A stretch of DNA of 64,000 nt from Defluviimonas aquaemixtae (GTDB taxonomy: Bacteria > Pseudomonadota > Alphaproteobacteria > Rhodobacterales > Rhodobacteraceae), in the NCBI RefSeq assembly GCF_900302475.1, contig NZ_OMOQ01000001.1:2170001-2234000 (forward strand). Reading direction: 5' to 3'. The notes under the pieces are model-generated. The model saw nothing but the letters and a program-made list of their open reading frames with translations, did no database searches and was not told where the DNA came from. Each line of letters opens with the position of its first letter. Position 1 is the stretch's first letter. Below, piece after piece: positions 42,402 through 50,292 of the stretch. A program made the translations under genes and the position numbers.

Positions 42402-42865
42402 TCTTCCGCCGGGGCGGTCGGGCGCAGCTCCGAGACGAACTTGTCGAAATCGTCCGCCGCTTGGAAGTTCTTGTAGACGCTCGCGAAGCGGACATAGGCG
42501 ACGGTATCGATCCGTGCGAGCGTCTCCATCACGATTTCGCCGATCGTCTTCGAGGGAATATCCGTCTCGCCCATCGATTCAAGCCGCCGCACAATGCCCG
42601 AGATCATTTGGTCGATGCGTTCGGGCTCGATCGGGCGCTTCTGCATCGCGATCCGAATCGACCTTTCAAGCTTGTCGCGGTCGAAGTCCTCGCGCTTGCC
42701 GGAGGACTTGATGACTACGAGGTCGCGTAGCTGCACCCGCTCATAGGTCGTGAACCGGCCTCCACAGGCGGGGCAGAAGCGCCGGCGCCGGATGGCCACA
42801 TGATCCTCGGCGGGCCGCGAGTCCTTCACCTGCGTATCGACATTTCCGCAAAACGGGCAGCGCAT
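42398..42865 (-). CDS. nrdR: Transcriptional repressor NrdR
   Basis: 155 aa. The N-terminal zinc ribbon is [45 protein letters not shown] (four Cys), and the ATP-cone domain follows ([40 protein letters not shown]). It represses ribonucleotide reductase genes in response to (d)ATP. ATG 42865 gives the canonical start. It heads the operon with ribD, as is common in alphaproteobacteria. Confidence 0.95.
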   Translation of the reverse strand: MRCPFCGNVDTQVKDSRPAEDHVAIRRRRFCPACGGRFTTYERVQLRDLVVIKSSGKREDFDRDKLERSIRIAMQKRPIEPERIDQMISGIVRRLESMGETDIPSKTIGEIVMETLARIDTVAYVRFASVYKNFQAADDFDKFVSELRPTAPAEE

Positions 42866-43112
42866 CCCCTTCCCCTCGGTCCTAATCCCCTGTTGTCCAC
42901 AGGCACTATAGGCGCGCCTCAAGCATTTGGGTAGGGGGCAATTTTCGCCACCAGATACCGCGACGAGCTTGGGGGAAAATACGGCGCAGCTTCCCCTGAA
43001 ATACGCGTAAGGGTTGAATAATGATGCGCACGCTGACCGGGGCCGGTTGAAGAAGACTCCGGAAGCGGACCGCCCTCACGGGGTCCTGTGCGCCGGACGC
43101 TCCACGCGGCAG

Positions 43113-43532
43113 TTATGGGACGAAATGAGCCACCACCCGGCGGTCATGGGGCGCCCGGCGATGCTCGAACAGGTAGATACCCTGCCACGTTCCGAGCGCC
43201 GGGCGCCCCGCTATCACGGGAATCGTCAGGCAGACCGGCAGAAGCGCCGCCTTGATATGCGCGGGCATGTCATCCGGCCCCTCGTAGGTGTGTTTCAAGT
43301 AGCGCATCGACGGATCGTCCGAAGGCGGGACGAGGCGATGGAAGAATTCCGCGAGGTCCGCCCGCACTTCCGGATCGGCATTTTCCTGGATGACCAGCGA
43401 GCAGGACGTGTGGCGCACGAACAGCGTGAGCAGCCCTTCGCCCCGGCCATCTGAGAACGCGCGAACCTTGTCGGTGAACTCGTAGAGCCCCGGGCCCCGG
43501 GTTGCGATCGTGAACTCCTCCTGCCGACTCAT
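43113..43532 (-). CDS. YjbQ-family protein (secondary thiamine-phosphate synthase enzyme)
   Basis: 139 aa, full-length match to the UPF0047/YjbQ fold: LYEFTDKVRAFSDGRGEGLLTLFVRHTSCSLVIQENADPEVRADLAEFFHRLVP, then YLKHTYEGPDDMPAHIKAALLPVCLTIPVIAGRPALGTWQGIYLFEHR. The HTS and EHR motifs are typical. Weak thiamine-phosphate synthase activity is reported for the family; the physiological role is unsettled. Its start overlaps the stop of the upstream gene by 4 bases. Confidence 0.88.
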   Translation of the reverse strand: MSRQEEFTIATRGPGLYEFTDKVRAFSDGRGEGLLTLFVRHTSCSLVIQENADPEVRADLAEFFHRLVPPSDDPSMRYLKHTYEGPDDMPAHIKAALLPVCLTIPVIAGRPALGTWQGIYLFEHRRAPHDRRVVAHFVP

Positions 43533-44275
43533 CCGGCCCGCCTTCGGCGCAAGGCATGGTAAAGCCTCCGCGCCTTTTGGTAGAGGCGGTTGTGGCGCGG
43601 AAAGTCGGTTCTGCGGGCCTTTCGGTCGAAGACCGAAAACTGCACCGTTTCCTTCCAGTCGAGCGCAGTAATGAAATCGTAGCGGAGCCCGAGTTTCCAG
43701 ACGAGATAGGGAAACGAGATCTGGTCGCGCCGTGAATGGCGCAGGACATGTTCGAACCAGCGTTCGCCGAAACGGGCGGCCGTCGGGTCATTGTGGCGGC
43801 GGACGATGAAGTGCCCCTCGATCAATCCCGCTCGCTCAGGCATCCCTTCGGCGCGATAGGTGCGCATCCTCTCCCTCACGACGCGGTGCTCGTCGAGCCC
43901 GTTTTCCCGGACCGCTTGACCCTCCTGGTAAACACAGTCGCGCCGGAAATGGGCAAACGCGAAGAATGCGGCATCCGATTGCGCCTGAAGCGCAGCCAGA
44001 ACCTGCCGCGGGTCGCGCTTCAGCCTCGACTTGTTGTCGACCCAGATCGACCATTCCTCATCTGGGAAGTATCGATGCGGCATGAGCTTCGCGCGCCGCG
44101 AGGCGCGCGCGGGATCAAGTCCGTCCAAGGGGTCGTGGATCACCTCGACGCCCGGCATGATGAGGTCCGGCTTGTCGGTGAAAAGCACCCGGCGGCAGGC
44201 CCCGAAGCCGCCGAACACGACGGGATTCACCGGATCCGCCGCGCCGTAATGCGCGCTGTATAGAACCAGGCCCAT
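43529..44275 (-). CDS. DUF616/TOD1-like glycosyltransferase-type protein
   Basis: 248 aa. VLYSAHYGAADPVNPVVFGGFGACRRVLFTDKPDLIMPGVEVI, RASRRAKLMPHRYFPDEEWSIWVDNKSRLKRDPRQVL and LIEGHFIVRRHNDPTAARFGERWFEHVLRHSRRDQISFPYLVWKLGL follow the DUF616 pattern, which is related to GT-A glycosyltransferases; WVDN would be the DxD-like site. It may act on surface glycans, perhaps together with the nearby capsule genes, but this is not shown. It overlaps the YjbQ gene. Confidence 0.75.
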   Translation of the reverse strand: MGLVLYSAHYGAADPVNPVVFGGFGACRRVLFTDKPDLIMPGVEVIHDPLDGLDPARASRRAKLMPHRYFPDEEWSIWVDNKSRLKRDPRQVLAALQAQSDAAFFAFAHFRRDCVYQEGQAVRENGLDEHRVVRERMRTYRAEGMPERAGLIEGHFIVRRHNDPTAARFGERWFEHVLRHSRRDQISFPYLVWKLGLRYDFITALDWKETVQFSVFDRKARRTDFPRHNRLYQKARRLYHALRRRRAG

Positions 44276-44437
44276 CTGCTCTGCCTATTCCCGCCTCCGA
44301 CGCACCTTTCACCCGGCGACTATAGCCGTCGAATCTGGCGCGAACGAGGCCCGTCGCGGTTCTGCTAGCCAAACGATGGCCCGAAAATGCTAGACTGTCG
44401 GTATCTGGCACGACGCATACGGATCAGGGAGGACGAC

Positions 44438-45325
44438 ATGACACGTCTGACGGCCAAGGATTTCGCACCCGAGATTCTGGAACTCTACGACTTCTATGCC
44501 CACGGATTGATCACAAAGCGCGAATTCCTCGACCGTGCCGGGAAGTATGCGGTCGGCGGGCTGACGGCTGCGGCAATCCTCGGGGCAATGAGCCCGAACT
44601 ACGCGCTCGCCGAACAGGTGAGCTTCAACGACCCCGACCTCCGGCCTGAATACATCATGTATCCCTCGCCGAACGGCCATGGCGAGGTGCGCGGATATCT
44701 GGTGCGTCCCTCTGCGGCGGAAGGAAAGCTTCCGTCGGTCGTCGTCGTTCACGAGAACCGGGGGCTCAACCCCTATATCGAGGATGTCGCGCGGCGCCTT
44801 GCCAAGGACGGCTTCATGGCGCTCGCACCGGACGGGCTTACCTCGGTCGGCGGCTATCCGGGAAACGACGATGACGGACGGGACCTTCAGAAGACTGTCG
44901 ACGGAACCAAGCTGATGAACGATTTCTTTGCGGCCGTGGAGTTCCTGATGGGCCACGAGGGCTCGACCGGGAACGTGGGGATCGTCGGTTTCTGCTATGG
45001 CGGCGGCGTGTCGAACGCGGCGGCGGTGGCCTATCCCGAACTGAAGGCGGCCGTCCCGTTCTATGGCCGCCAGCCAGGGGCGGAGGACGTGCCGAAGATC
45101 AACGCCTCGCTGATGCTCCACTATGCCGGGCTCGACGAGCGGATCAACGAAGGTTGGCCAGAGTACGAGGCGGCGCTGAAGGCGGCGGGAACCGACTATC
45201 AGGCGTTCATCTACGAGGACGTCAACCACGGCTTCCACAACGATTCAACTCCGCGCTACGACGAGGCAGCGGCGGAGCTCGCCTGGGGGCGGACGGTCGA
45301 CTTCTTCCGCGAGAAGCTCGGCTGA
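44438..45325 (+). CDS. Dienelactone hydrolase family protein
   Basis: 295 aa. An N-terminal helical segment with an internal hydrophobic stretch ([22 protein letters not shown]) precedes the hydrolase domain. [34 protein letters not shown] and [16 protein letters not shown] carry the conserved Glu and the Cys nucleophile; VNHGFHND carries the His. The arrangement (Cys/Asp/His) is typical of DLH. AGGGAGGA precedes the ATG at 44438. The substrate is probably not a classical dienelactone, as no aromatic-degradation genes are near. Confidence 0.87.
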   Translation: MTRLTAKDFAPEILELYDFYAHGLITKREFLDRAGKYAVGGLTAAAILGAMSPNYALAEQVSFNDPDLRPEYIMYPSPNGHGEVRGYLVRPSAAEGKLPSVVVVHENRGLNPYIEDVARRLAKDGFMALAPDGLTSVGGYPGNDDDGRDLQKTVDGTKLMNDFFAAVEFLMGHEGSTGNVGIVGFCYGGGVSNAAAVAYPELKAAVPFYGRQPGAEDVPKINASLMLHYAGLDERINEGWPEYEAALKAAGTDYQAFIYEDVNHGFHNDSTPRYDEAAAELAWGRTVDFFREKLG

Positions 45326-45578
45326 TCGTTTAGGAAATCACTCGACTTCACGCGAGAGATGCCGGTCGACCCATTGAAACAAATTCGTTACGGGGATTCC
45401 GCGCTGGATTTCGCACACAGTTTCGAATTTTCGCGCAGGACCAGACTGAGCCTATGGCGGGTGTCTCGGCGAGCATGCATGTTGTAACGGCAATCGGCAC
45501 TGGCAATCATGGCGAGTGCAAATTGCCGTCTGCCTATCTGCTATTCATTGGGATACGAACTTTGCGGTTGGGGGAGTT

Positions 45579-46391
45579 ATGTCAGATCCATATTCAAACC
45601 TTGCCTCTGAAGAAGACTCAATTCAGGCACGTATTGCAGACGCCATGGATGCGCGATGCCTCGAACCTGCGCAGATAGCCATCCGGAAAGAGTATCTGAG
45701 CGATTTGGCGCTTCCTGACAGCGCATACGCGGTCGAGTTTGGTTCCGGCACGGGCCACGTTACGCGCGACCTGATTGCCATTGCCGGTGTCCCGCGCGCA
45801 CACGGCATCGAACCCTCACCCGTCATGGTGAAGCGGGCAAAAGAGCGCTTCGCCGCCCAGCCTGGTCTCAGTTTTGAGATCGGTGACGCCAAGCGCACGG
45901 GTCTGGAAGACGCTTCGGTGGACCTCGTTCTGATGCACACTTTGCTTTGTCATGTTCCCGATCCGGAGAAGGTTGTCCGCGAGGCATTTCGCGTGCTGAA
46001 ACCCGGTGGAACCTTGGCCGTCTGCGACGGTGACTACGATACGGCGACTACCCAAATTGCCGATTTCGATCCGTTGGACCAGATCGTTCGCTTCATGATT
46101 AACCAAAACGTGACGAATCTTTGGATCATGCGCCAGATCACGGACTTGCTGAGAGATTGTGGATTCGAATTGGGAAAGCGGCGCGGACACAGTTACGTTG
46201 CAGAGGGTGATGCCGCGTATTTCTTGACCGTAATCGACCGGGGTGCGGACCGGATGGCGGAAACCGGTGTCCTCTTTCCCGATACCGCCGAGGCCCTGAA
46301 GGCCGAGTCGAGACGTCGGCTAACCGCCAACAGGTTCTTCGGCTTCATGTCCTATGTGAGCCAAATCGCGCGCAAACCCGGCACACCCTGA
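45579..46391 (+). CDS. Class I SAM-dependent methyltransferase
   Basis: 270 aa. Motif I is AVEFGSGTGHVTRDL, motif II GIEPSPVMVKRAK, and motif III/IV GDAKRTGLEDASVDLVLMHTLLCHVPDPEKVVREAFRVLKPGGTLAVCDGD. GGGGAG 3-8 bases before ATG 45579 supports this start. Codons are slightly less GC-rich than neighbours, and a 253-bp gap precedes it, so it may be a later arrival. The substrate is unknown. Confidence 0.82.
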   Translation: MSDPYSNLASEEDSIQARIADAMDARCLEPAQIAIRKEYLSDLALPDSAYAVEFGSGTGHVTRDLIAIAGVPRAHGIEPSPVMVKRAKERFAAQPGLSFEIGDAKRTGLEDASVDLVLMHTLLCHVPDPEKVVREAFRVLKPGGTLAVCDGDYDTATTQIADFDPLDQIVRFMINQNVTNLWIMRQITDLLRDCGFELGKRRGHSYVAEGDAAYFLTVIDRGADRMAETGVLFPDTAEALKAESRRRLTANRFFGFMSYVSQIARKPGTP

Positions 46392-46510
46392 AATCGCGCG
46401 GCGCGTGGATGGCAGCATCCTCCCGCCAAGCTGATCACCAGATTTCCAGGACATCGACACGTAGAAAGGTGCCGGCTGATCATCAGAGATTAGATCGGTA
46501 CGGCGGGCCA

Positions 46511-46891
46511 TCAGCGGCTTCGTCCATCGCGCCGCTTCTCGCAAAACGCCTGCGCGTGGCCCACGGCGATCCCGGCCCCTTGGGTGCCGTAAACGACAAG
46601 CCCGGTCGAGGACGCCGCGCGCGCGGGGTCAAGCGTGAAGCGAATGCCCTCGCCCGAGCGGCGTGGCGGTTCGGAGGCGCGGTATATCGTCGTCCCCGGC
46701 CGAACATGCAGGACCCGGACTGCATAGTCGCCGGCGGCGCACCAGAAATCCGCCGGGCTCGACTTGCCACGCCACGGGATATGGAAGGCCGTTCCGCCCT
46801 CAGGCTCGACCACGAGTCCGTTCTGCGCGATGAAGGCCGTGGCAGGGCCTGCGGACAGCGCGGATAGTGCAATTGCGGCGATGAGACGCAT
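46511..46891 (-). CDS. Small exported protein of unknown function
   Basis: 126 aa. A signal peptide (MRLIAAIALSALSAGPATAFI) is followed by a mature domain with two Cys (DFWCAAGDYAVRVL and AFCEKR) that could form a disulfide. HIPWRGKSSPADFWCAAGDYAVRVLHVRPGTTIYRAS suggests a small beta-rich periplasmic protein. No family is recognised with certainty. Confidence 0.65.
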   Translation of the reverse strand: MRLIAAIALSALSAGPATAFIAQNGLVVEPEGGTAFHIPWRGKSSPADFWCAAGDYAVRVLHVRPGTTIYRASEPPRRSGEGIRFTLDPARAASSTGLVVYGTQGAGIAVGHAQAFCEKRRDGRSR

Positions 46892-46988
46892 GGGAAGCTC
46901 CTCCAGATCGGTCCTTCCGCCTATATAGGCGCGGCGCGGTGGCATTCCCATTCGACGGATGTGAGGGGCGGTAGATTGCCGCCCTCCC

Positions 46989-47453
46989 TCACACCCCGTC
47001 CGACCTTCTCAGCGCCTCGATCGCCCTGGCAATCCGCCGTCGCCGCGTGTCGGCGCCTTTGGCCTCCCAGACCGTCTCGGCCCATCGGCGTCTCAGCAAG
47101 GGTGCAAGCCGCTCCCAGGCGTCGCGCGCGCCGACATCCGCCGCGATCGCCGCGTCGAGGTCAGGCGGGATCTCAGGGGCACGGGTGAGTGCAAAGGTGC
47201 AGACGGCCCCAGTGTCGACCCCGGCGTCGCGGCACTGCCGACTGGTCAGGTTTAAGAAGAGCGCCTCACGCCCCTTGCCCCAAGGCCGCACATGGCGCCG
47301 GAAGGGCGCGCCGCCATTGATCGACACCTCGGCGGCAAACCCTACCGGATACGCGGCCCACGCTTTGCGCGGCAAAACGACATATCTCGGCAGATCGTCC
47401 TGTTTGCGCAGGATTTTCGCCTTGAATTCAAGATGATCCGCCGTCTTGTTCAA
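46989..47453 (-). CDS. DUF1905 / YdeI-OmpD-associated family protein
   Basis: About 154 aa from a TTG start at 47453. LEFKAKILRKQDDLPRYVVLPRKAWAAYPVGFAAEVSINGGAPFRRHVRPWGKGREALFLNLTSRQCRDAGVDTGAVCTFALTRAPEIPP is a DUF1905 barrel, followed by the YdeI-type tail AWERLAPLLRRRWAETVWEAKGADTRRRRIARAIEALR. The frame stays open to a TTG at 47540; neither start has a good ribosome-binding site. The function is unknown. It is divergent from the first caspase gene. Confidence 0.68.
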   Translation of the reverse strand: MNKTADHLEFKAKILRKQDDLPRYVVLPRKAWAAYPVGFAAEVSINGGAPFRRHVRPWGKGREALFLNLTSRQCRDAGVDTGAVCTFALTRAPEIPPDLDAAIAADVGARDAWERLAPLLRRRWAETVWEAKGADTRRRRIARAIEALRRSDGV

Positions 47454-47614
47454 CCGATTTCCGAATGCTCCGCCAGTACGTCTTTGCCTCAAAAGCGCGC
47501 GGAAACGTGAGCGGGTGGGTAGGGAGAACCGGAATGCCAATCCCGCGTCATCCGGGCTATACTTTCCTCAAGCGATCCGTCCGCACCGTATCAGGGAGGG
47601 GTGGTGTCGATCCC

Positions 47615-49123
47615 ATGCGAAAGTACCGTCTTTCCGGCCTTATCCTTGCCGTGTTGGTCCTCGCCGTCCAGTCCCACGCGCGCGCGGCGGACCGGCTGGG
47701 CCTGGTCGTGGGCATGGCAGCTTACGAACATATCGCGCCCCTGAAGAACACGGTCAACGACGCCCGGGCGATAGCGGACACGTTGGAGCGGATCGGCTTC
47801 AACGTGGTGACGCTGACCGACGCGACGCAGGACGAACTTCTGTCCACGCTGGCAGAGTTCTCGTTCCGCGCCGAGACGGCCGATCTGGCGCTCATCTACT
47901 TCGCGGGGCACGGCGTCGAGGTGCAGGGCGAGAACTTCCTTATCCCGGTCGATGCCGCCGTCAGGTCGAACCGCGACGTGGCGGCGCGGTCTGTGTCACT
48001 GAAGGACCTGCTCGGCGCCGTCGACAGGGCGCGCAAGATGCGGATCGTCATCCTCGACAGCTGCCGCGACAACCCATTCGGCGACGTAATCGCGCCGGCG
48101 TCCGACCCCGCCAAGGGCGCCGGCGTGGGGCGCGGGGGTGGCGGTCTTGCCGCCCCCGCGCCTGATCGCGGCACGCTCGTCGCCTTCGCGGCGCGCGACG
48201 GCGAGATCGCGCTCGACGGCGACGGAGACAATAGCCCCTTCGCGCTTGCGCTCGCCGACACGCTGGCTCGGCCCGGGCTGGAGATCAGCCTGATGTTCCG
48301 CCAGGTACGGGATGCCGTCCTCGCCGCGACCGGCAACCGGCAGGAGCCGCATACTTACGGCTCGCTGCCTGGAGCGCCCTTCTACCTGGCCGGCGCGCCC
48401 GAACTGCGCGGGGAGATCGACGTCGCCGACCGCCGCGTCGCCTGGTCGCGTATCCGCCCCGATCAGGCCAGTCAGCTCACTAGACTGGCCAGCGAAGGCG
48501 ACACGCGGTCGATGCTTGGCGTAGCCTATATGCGGCTCGACCCCGAGGGCCGCGACTACGCGCCAAGCGATGCCGCGAAATGGCTCGAGGAGGCGGCCGG
48601 GGCCGGCTCGGCGGAGGCACAGTTCGAGCTTGCGAAGCTCTACGAAACCGGGCTCGGGGTCGACGCCGACCCAGCCCGGGCGCTGGCGCTGCACCAGGAG
48701 GCCGCGGCGCAGGGCTTCGCGGACGCGATCAACGATCTCGGTTTCCTGCAATATCACGGCGGTCTGGGCCTGCCGCGCAACGTGGACAAGGCGCTGGAAC
48801 ATTTCGAACGCGCCGCCGACCTGCGCCATCCGCAGGCGATGTTCAACTTCGCCGCGCTGATCGATGACGGGCTGGTTCCCGGCAAGGGATCGGACGAGGC
48901 GGCTCGCTATCTCTACGGAGCGCTCAGGGCAGGCAGTGCCGAGGTGTTCGCGCTGCTGACCGAAAGGCCGACCATGTTCAAGGACGCGACGCGGCGCGCC
49001 CTTCAGGCCGAACTCAGGCGGCACGAATTCTACAAAGGCGCGATCGATGGCGATTTCGGGCCGGGGACGCAGCGCAGCATCCGCACCGCCTACGGCCTTG
49101 GCGGGACGGAGGCAGGGCCATGA
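47615..49123 (+). CDS. Exported caspase-fold (C14) protein with SEL1 repeats
   Basis: 502 aa. A signal peptide (YRLSGLILAVLVLAVQSHARA) precedes a C14 domain (about 25-260) with His99 in IYFAGHGVEV and Cys150 in VILDSCRDNPF, the intact catalytic dyad. NSPFALALADTLARPGLEISLMFRQVRDAVLAATGNRQEPHTYGSLPG closes the domain. SEL1-type repeats follow (AKWLEEAAGAGSAEAQFELAKLYETGLGV.., DALNDLGFLQYHGG..), then a short peptidoglycan-binding-like end (YKGAIDGDFGPGTQRSI). It overlaps the next gene by 4 bases. A periplasmic role beside the T6SS genes is inferred. Confidence 0.85.
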   Translation: MRKYRLSGLILAVLVLAVQSHARAADRLGLVVGMAAYEHIAPLKNTVNDARAIADTLERIGFNVVTLTDATQDELLSTLAEFSFRAETADLALIYFAGHGVEVQGENFLIPVDAAVRSNRDVAARSVSLKDLLGAVDRARKMRIVILDSCRDNPFGDVIAPASDPAKGAGVGRGGGGLAAPAPDRGTLVAFAARDGEIALDGDGDNSPFALALADTLARPGLEISLMFRQVRDAVLAATGNRQEPHTYGSLPGAPFYLAGAPELRGEIDVADRRVAWSRIRPDQASQLTRLASEGDTRSMLGVAYMRLDPEGRDYAPSDAAKWLEEAAGAGSAEAQFELAKLYETGLGVDADPARALALHQEAAAQGFADAINDLGFLQYHGGLGLPRNVDKALEHFERAADLRHPQAMFNFAALIDDGLVPGKGSDEAARYLYGALRAGSAEVFALLTERPTMFKDATRRALQAELRRHEFYKGAIDGDFGPGTQRSIRTAYGLGGTEAGP

Positions 49124-49908
49124 CACGTAGCAAAACTCTCCCGCGGGATCGTGCGCGGGCAGCATTTGGATATGCGCTGGCGCTCGCGCTCGCATCGGGC
49201 GGCGGACTGCCGGTCGGGGCCGCCGCGTTCGGCATCGTGCCACCCGTTTTGGAGTTGACCGGCGTGCTTTCCTTGCCGGGAGGAGTGCCGGACGAAGTGA
49301 TGCGCGTTCAGTCATCGCCGGGCGGGGTCGGCGGGCAGAGCGGCGGGCAGAGCGGCGGGCAACAGTCGCAGAGCGGTGGGCAAACCGGACGCAGCTTCAC
49401 GCCGGGAGACGGTGCCGACCCCGCGGGACAGGGACGGTTCGTCTTCCTCAATTCCCGCGATACGGACCGTCTGATCTACGTAATCCTGAGCGCGCGTCGG
49501 ACCTGCGGCGACGACTGGATCGAACCGCGCTACCGCATCGACTGCCTGCGATTCCATTTCTGGCAGATGTCGCGCGAACTGCCAAAGTCCGGCGAATACG
49601 AACCGGTGCGCAGAGCGCTGGCGAAAGCAGCCGGCGACCTCGACCGGATCGTGCGGCGAAACCTCGATCGGAGCGCACCGGCGGTGCGCCCGCGGATCGA
49701 GGGAAAGCCTCTTGCGCCCCGCCTGCCGCCGATCCGCGCGGTCAAGCCCGAAGCCGAGGCCCAGGCCGCGCGCGCCGCCGTCGCGGTGGTCGAGGAGGCA
49801 GGCACGGTGCTTCTGCGGTCAAGCGAGAATTCCGAGCGGCGGCAGGTGCATTACCGAAGCATCGCCGGCGCGATCGACTCGACGAAGGTGTTACTTAGGT
49901 CGGCCTGA
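49120..49908 (+). CDS. Exported protein of unknown function with Gly-Gln repeat
   Basis: 262 aa. After a basic start comes a hydrophobic segment (FGYALALALASGGGLPVGAAAFG), probably a signal or anchor. Residues about 68-90 are a low-complexity GGQSGGQ-type repeat. The second half is conserved-looking: RFVFLNSRDTDRLIYVILSARRTCGDDWIEPRYRIDCLRFHFWQMSRELPKSGEYEPVRRALAKAAGDLDRIV, with two Cys that may form a disulfide. No family is recognised. Translational coupling to the caspase gene suggests a partner or substrate. Confidence 0.65.
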   Translation: MTRSKTLPRDRARAAFGYALALALASGGGLPVGAAAFGIVPPVLELTGVLSLPGGVPDEVMRVQSSPGGVGGQSGGQSGGQQSQSGGQTGRSFTPGDGADPAGQGRFVFLNSRDTDRLIYVILSARRTCGDDWIEPRYRIDCLRFHFWQMSRELPKSGEYEPVRRALAKAAGDLDRIVRRNLDRSAPAVRPRIEGKPLAPRLPPIRAVKPEAEAQAARAAVAVVEEAGTVLLRSSENSERRQVHYRSIAGAIDSTKVLLRSA

Positions 49909-49923
49909 GAGCGATGCCGGAAT

Positions 49924-49952
49924 TTGAAGAAAAGTTGCGTTAGTGGTATCAA
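49924..49952 (+). promoter_or_regulatory. Putative promoter of the lipoprotein-caspase operon
   Basis: TTGAAG (49924-49929) and TATCAA (49947-49952) with a 17-bp spacer lie in the 75-bp AT-rich gap before the lipoprotein gene; a start near 49959 would leave a short leader. Confidence 0.45.
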
Positions 49953-49983
49953 TCTCGAACATTAATTTCATGGAGTATTTGAT

Positions 49984-50292
49984 ATGTGGAAGAGGGGTCG
50001 TTTTGTCTGTGTGATGCTGATTACTGGCGCCTGCGTACCAGAACTTTACCAGGGCCAGGCAGAGGTCCAGCCCGAACGGATCCCGGCACCCGCCGCGACC
50101 CCCGCACGTGCTGCGCCCGCGCCAGCGGCGCCTGCACCAGCAGCGACGGCTGTGCCGACGCCCAGTCCGACGCCTACGCCGCCTCCCACCTATGCCGCTT
50201 CGGGTGGTGGCGGCTCGGGCGGCGGCGGCGCGAGCGGTGGCGGCTCGGGCGGTGGCGGCTCGGGCGGCGGTAGCGGAGGGGGGTGGAATTGA
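49984..50292 (+). CDS. Small lipoprotein with Pro/Ala linker and Gly/Ser tail
   Basis: 102 aa. The lipobox LITGAC places the lipidated Cys at about residue 17. After a short polar part comes an Ala/Pro-rich stretch (about 33-70), then a Gly-Ser tail with repeats of GGGGS and GGGS up to the last residues GGGWN. Nothing resembles a folded domain. It may be a flexible tether or a cell-envelope spacer. It overlaps the second caspase gene by 10 bases, so the two are co-expressed. Confidence 0.65.
   Translation: MWKRGRFVCVMLITGACVPELYQGQAEVQPERIPAPAATPARAAPAPAAPAPAATAVPTPSPTPTPPPTYAASGGGGSGGGGASGGGSGGGGSGGGSGGGWN

Noticed and set aside
33300..42900. FMN riboswitch (RFN element) for the riboflavin genes
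   Set aside because: The conserved RFN blocks (such as AGGGTGAAATTCCC) were looked for upstream of ribE, ribB and nrdR-ribD and not found.
42891..42900. TTGTCCACA as a DnaA box
   Set aside because: Single imperfect copy upstream of nrdR, without other boxes or an AT-rich unwinding element.
43014..43454. Plus-strand ORF over the YjbQ gene
   Set aside because: It is antisense to a well-supported family member and has no motif of its own.
50170..50290. Short tandem GGC/AGC repeats as a CRISPR-like or mobile repeat
   Set aside because: The repeats are in frame and encode the Gly/Ser tail of a lipoprotein.
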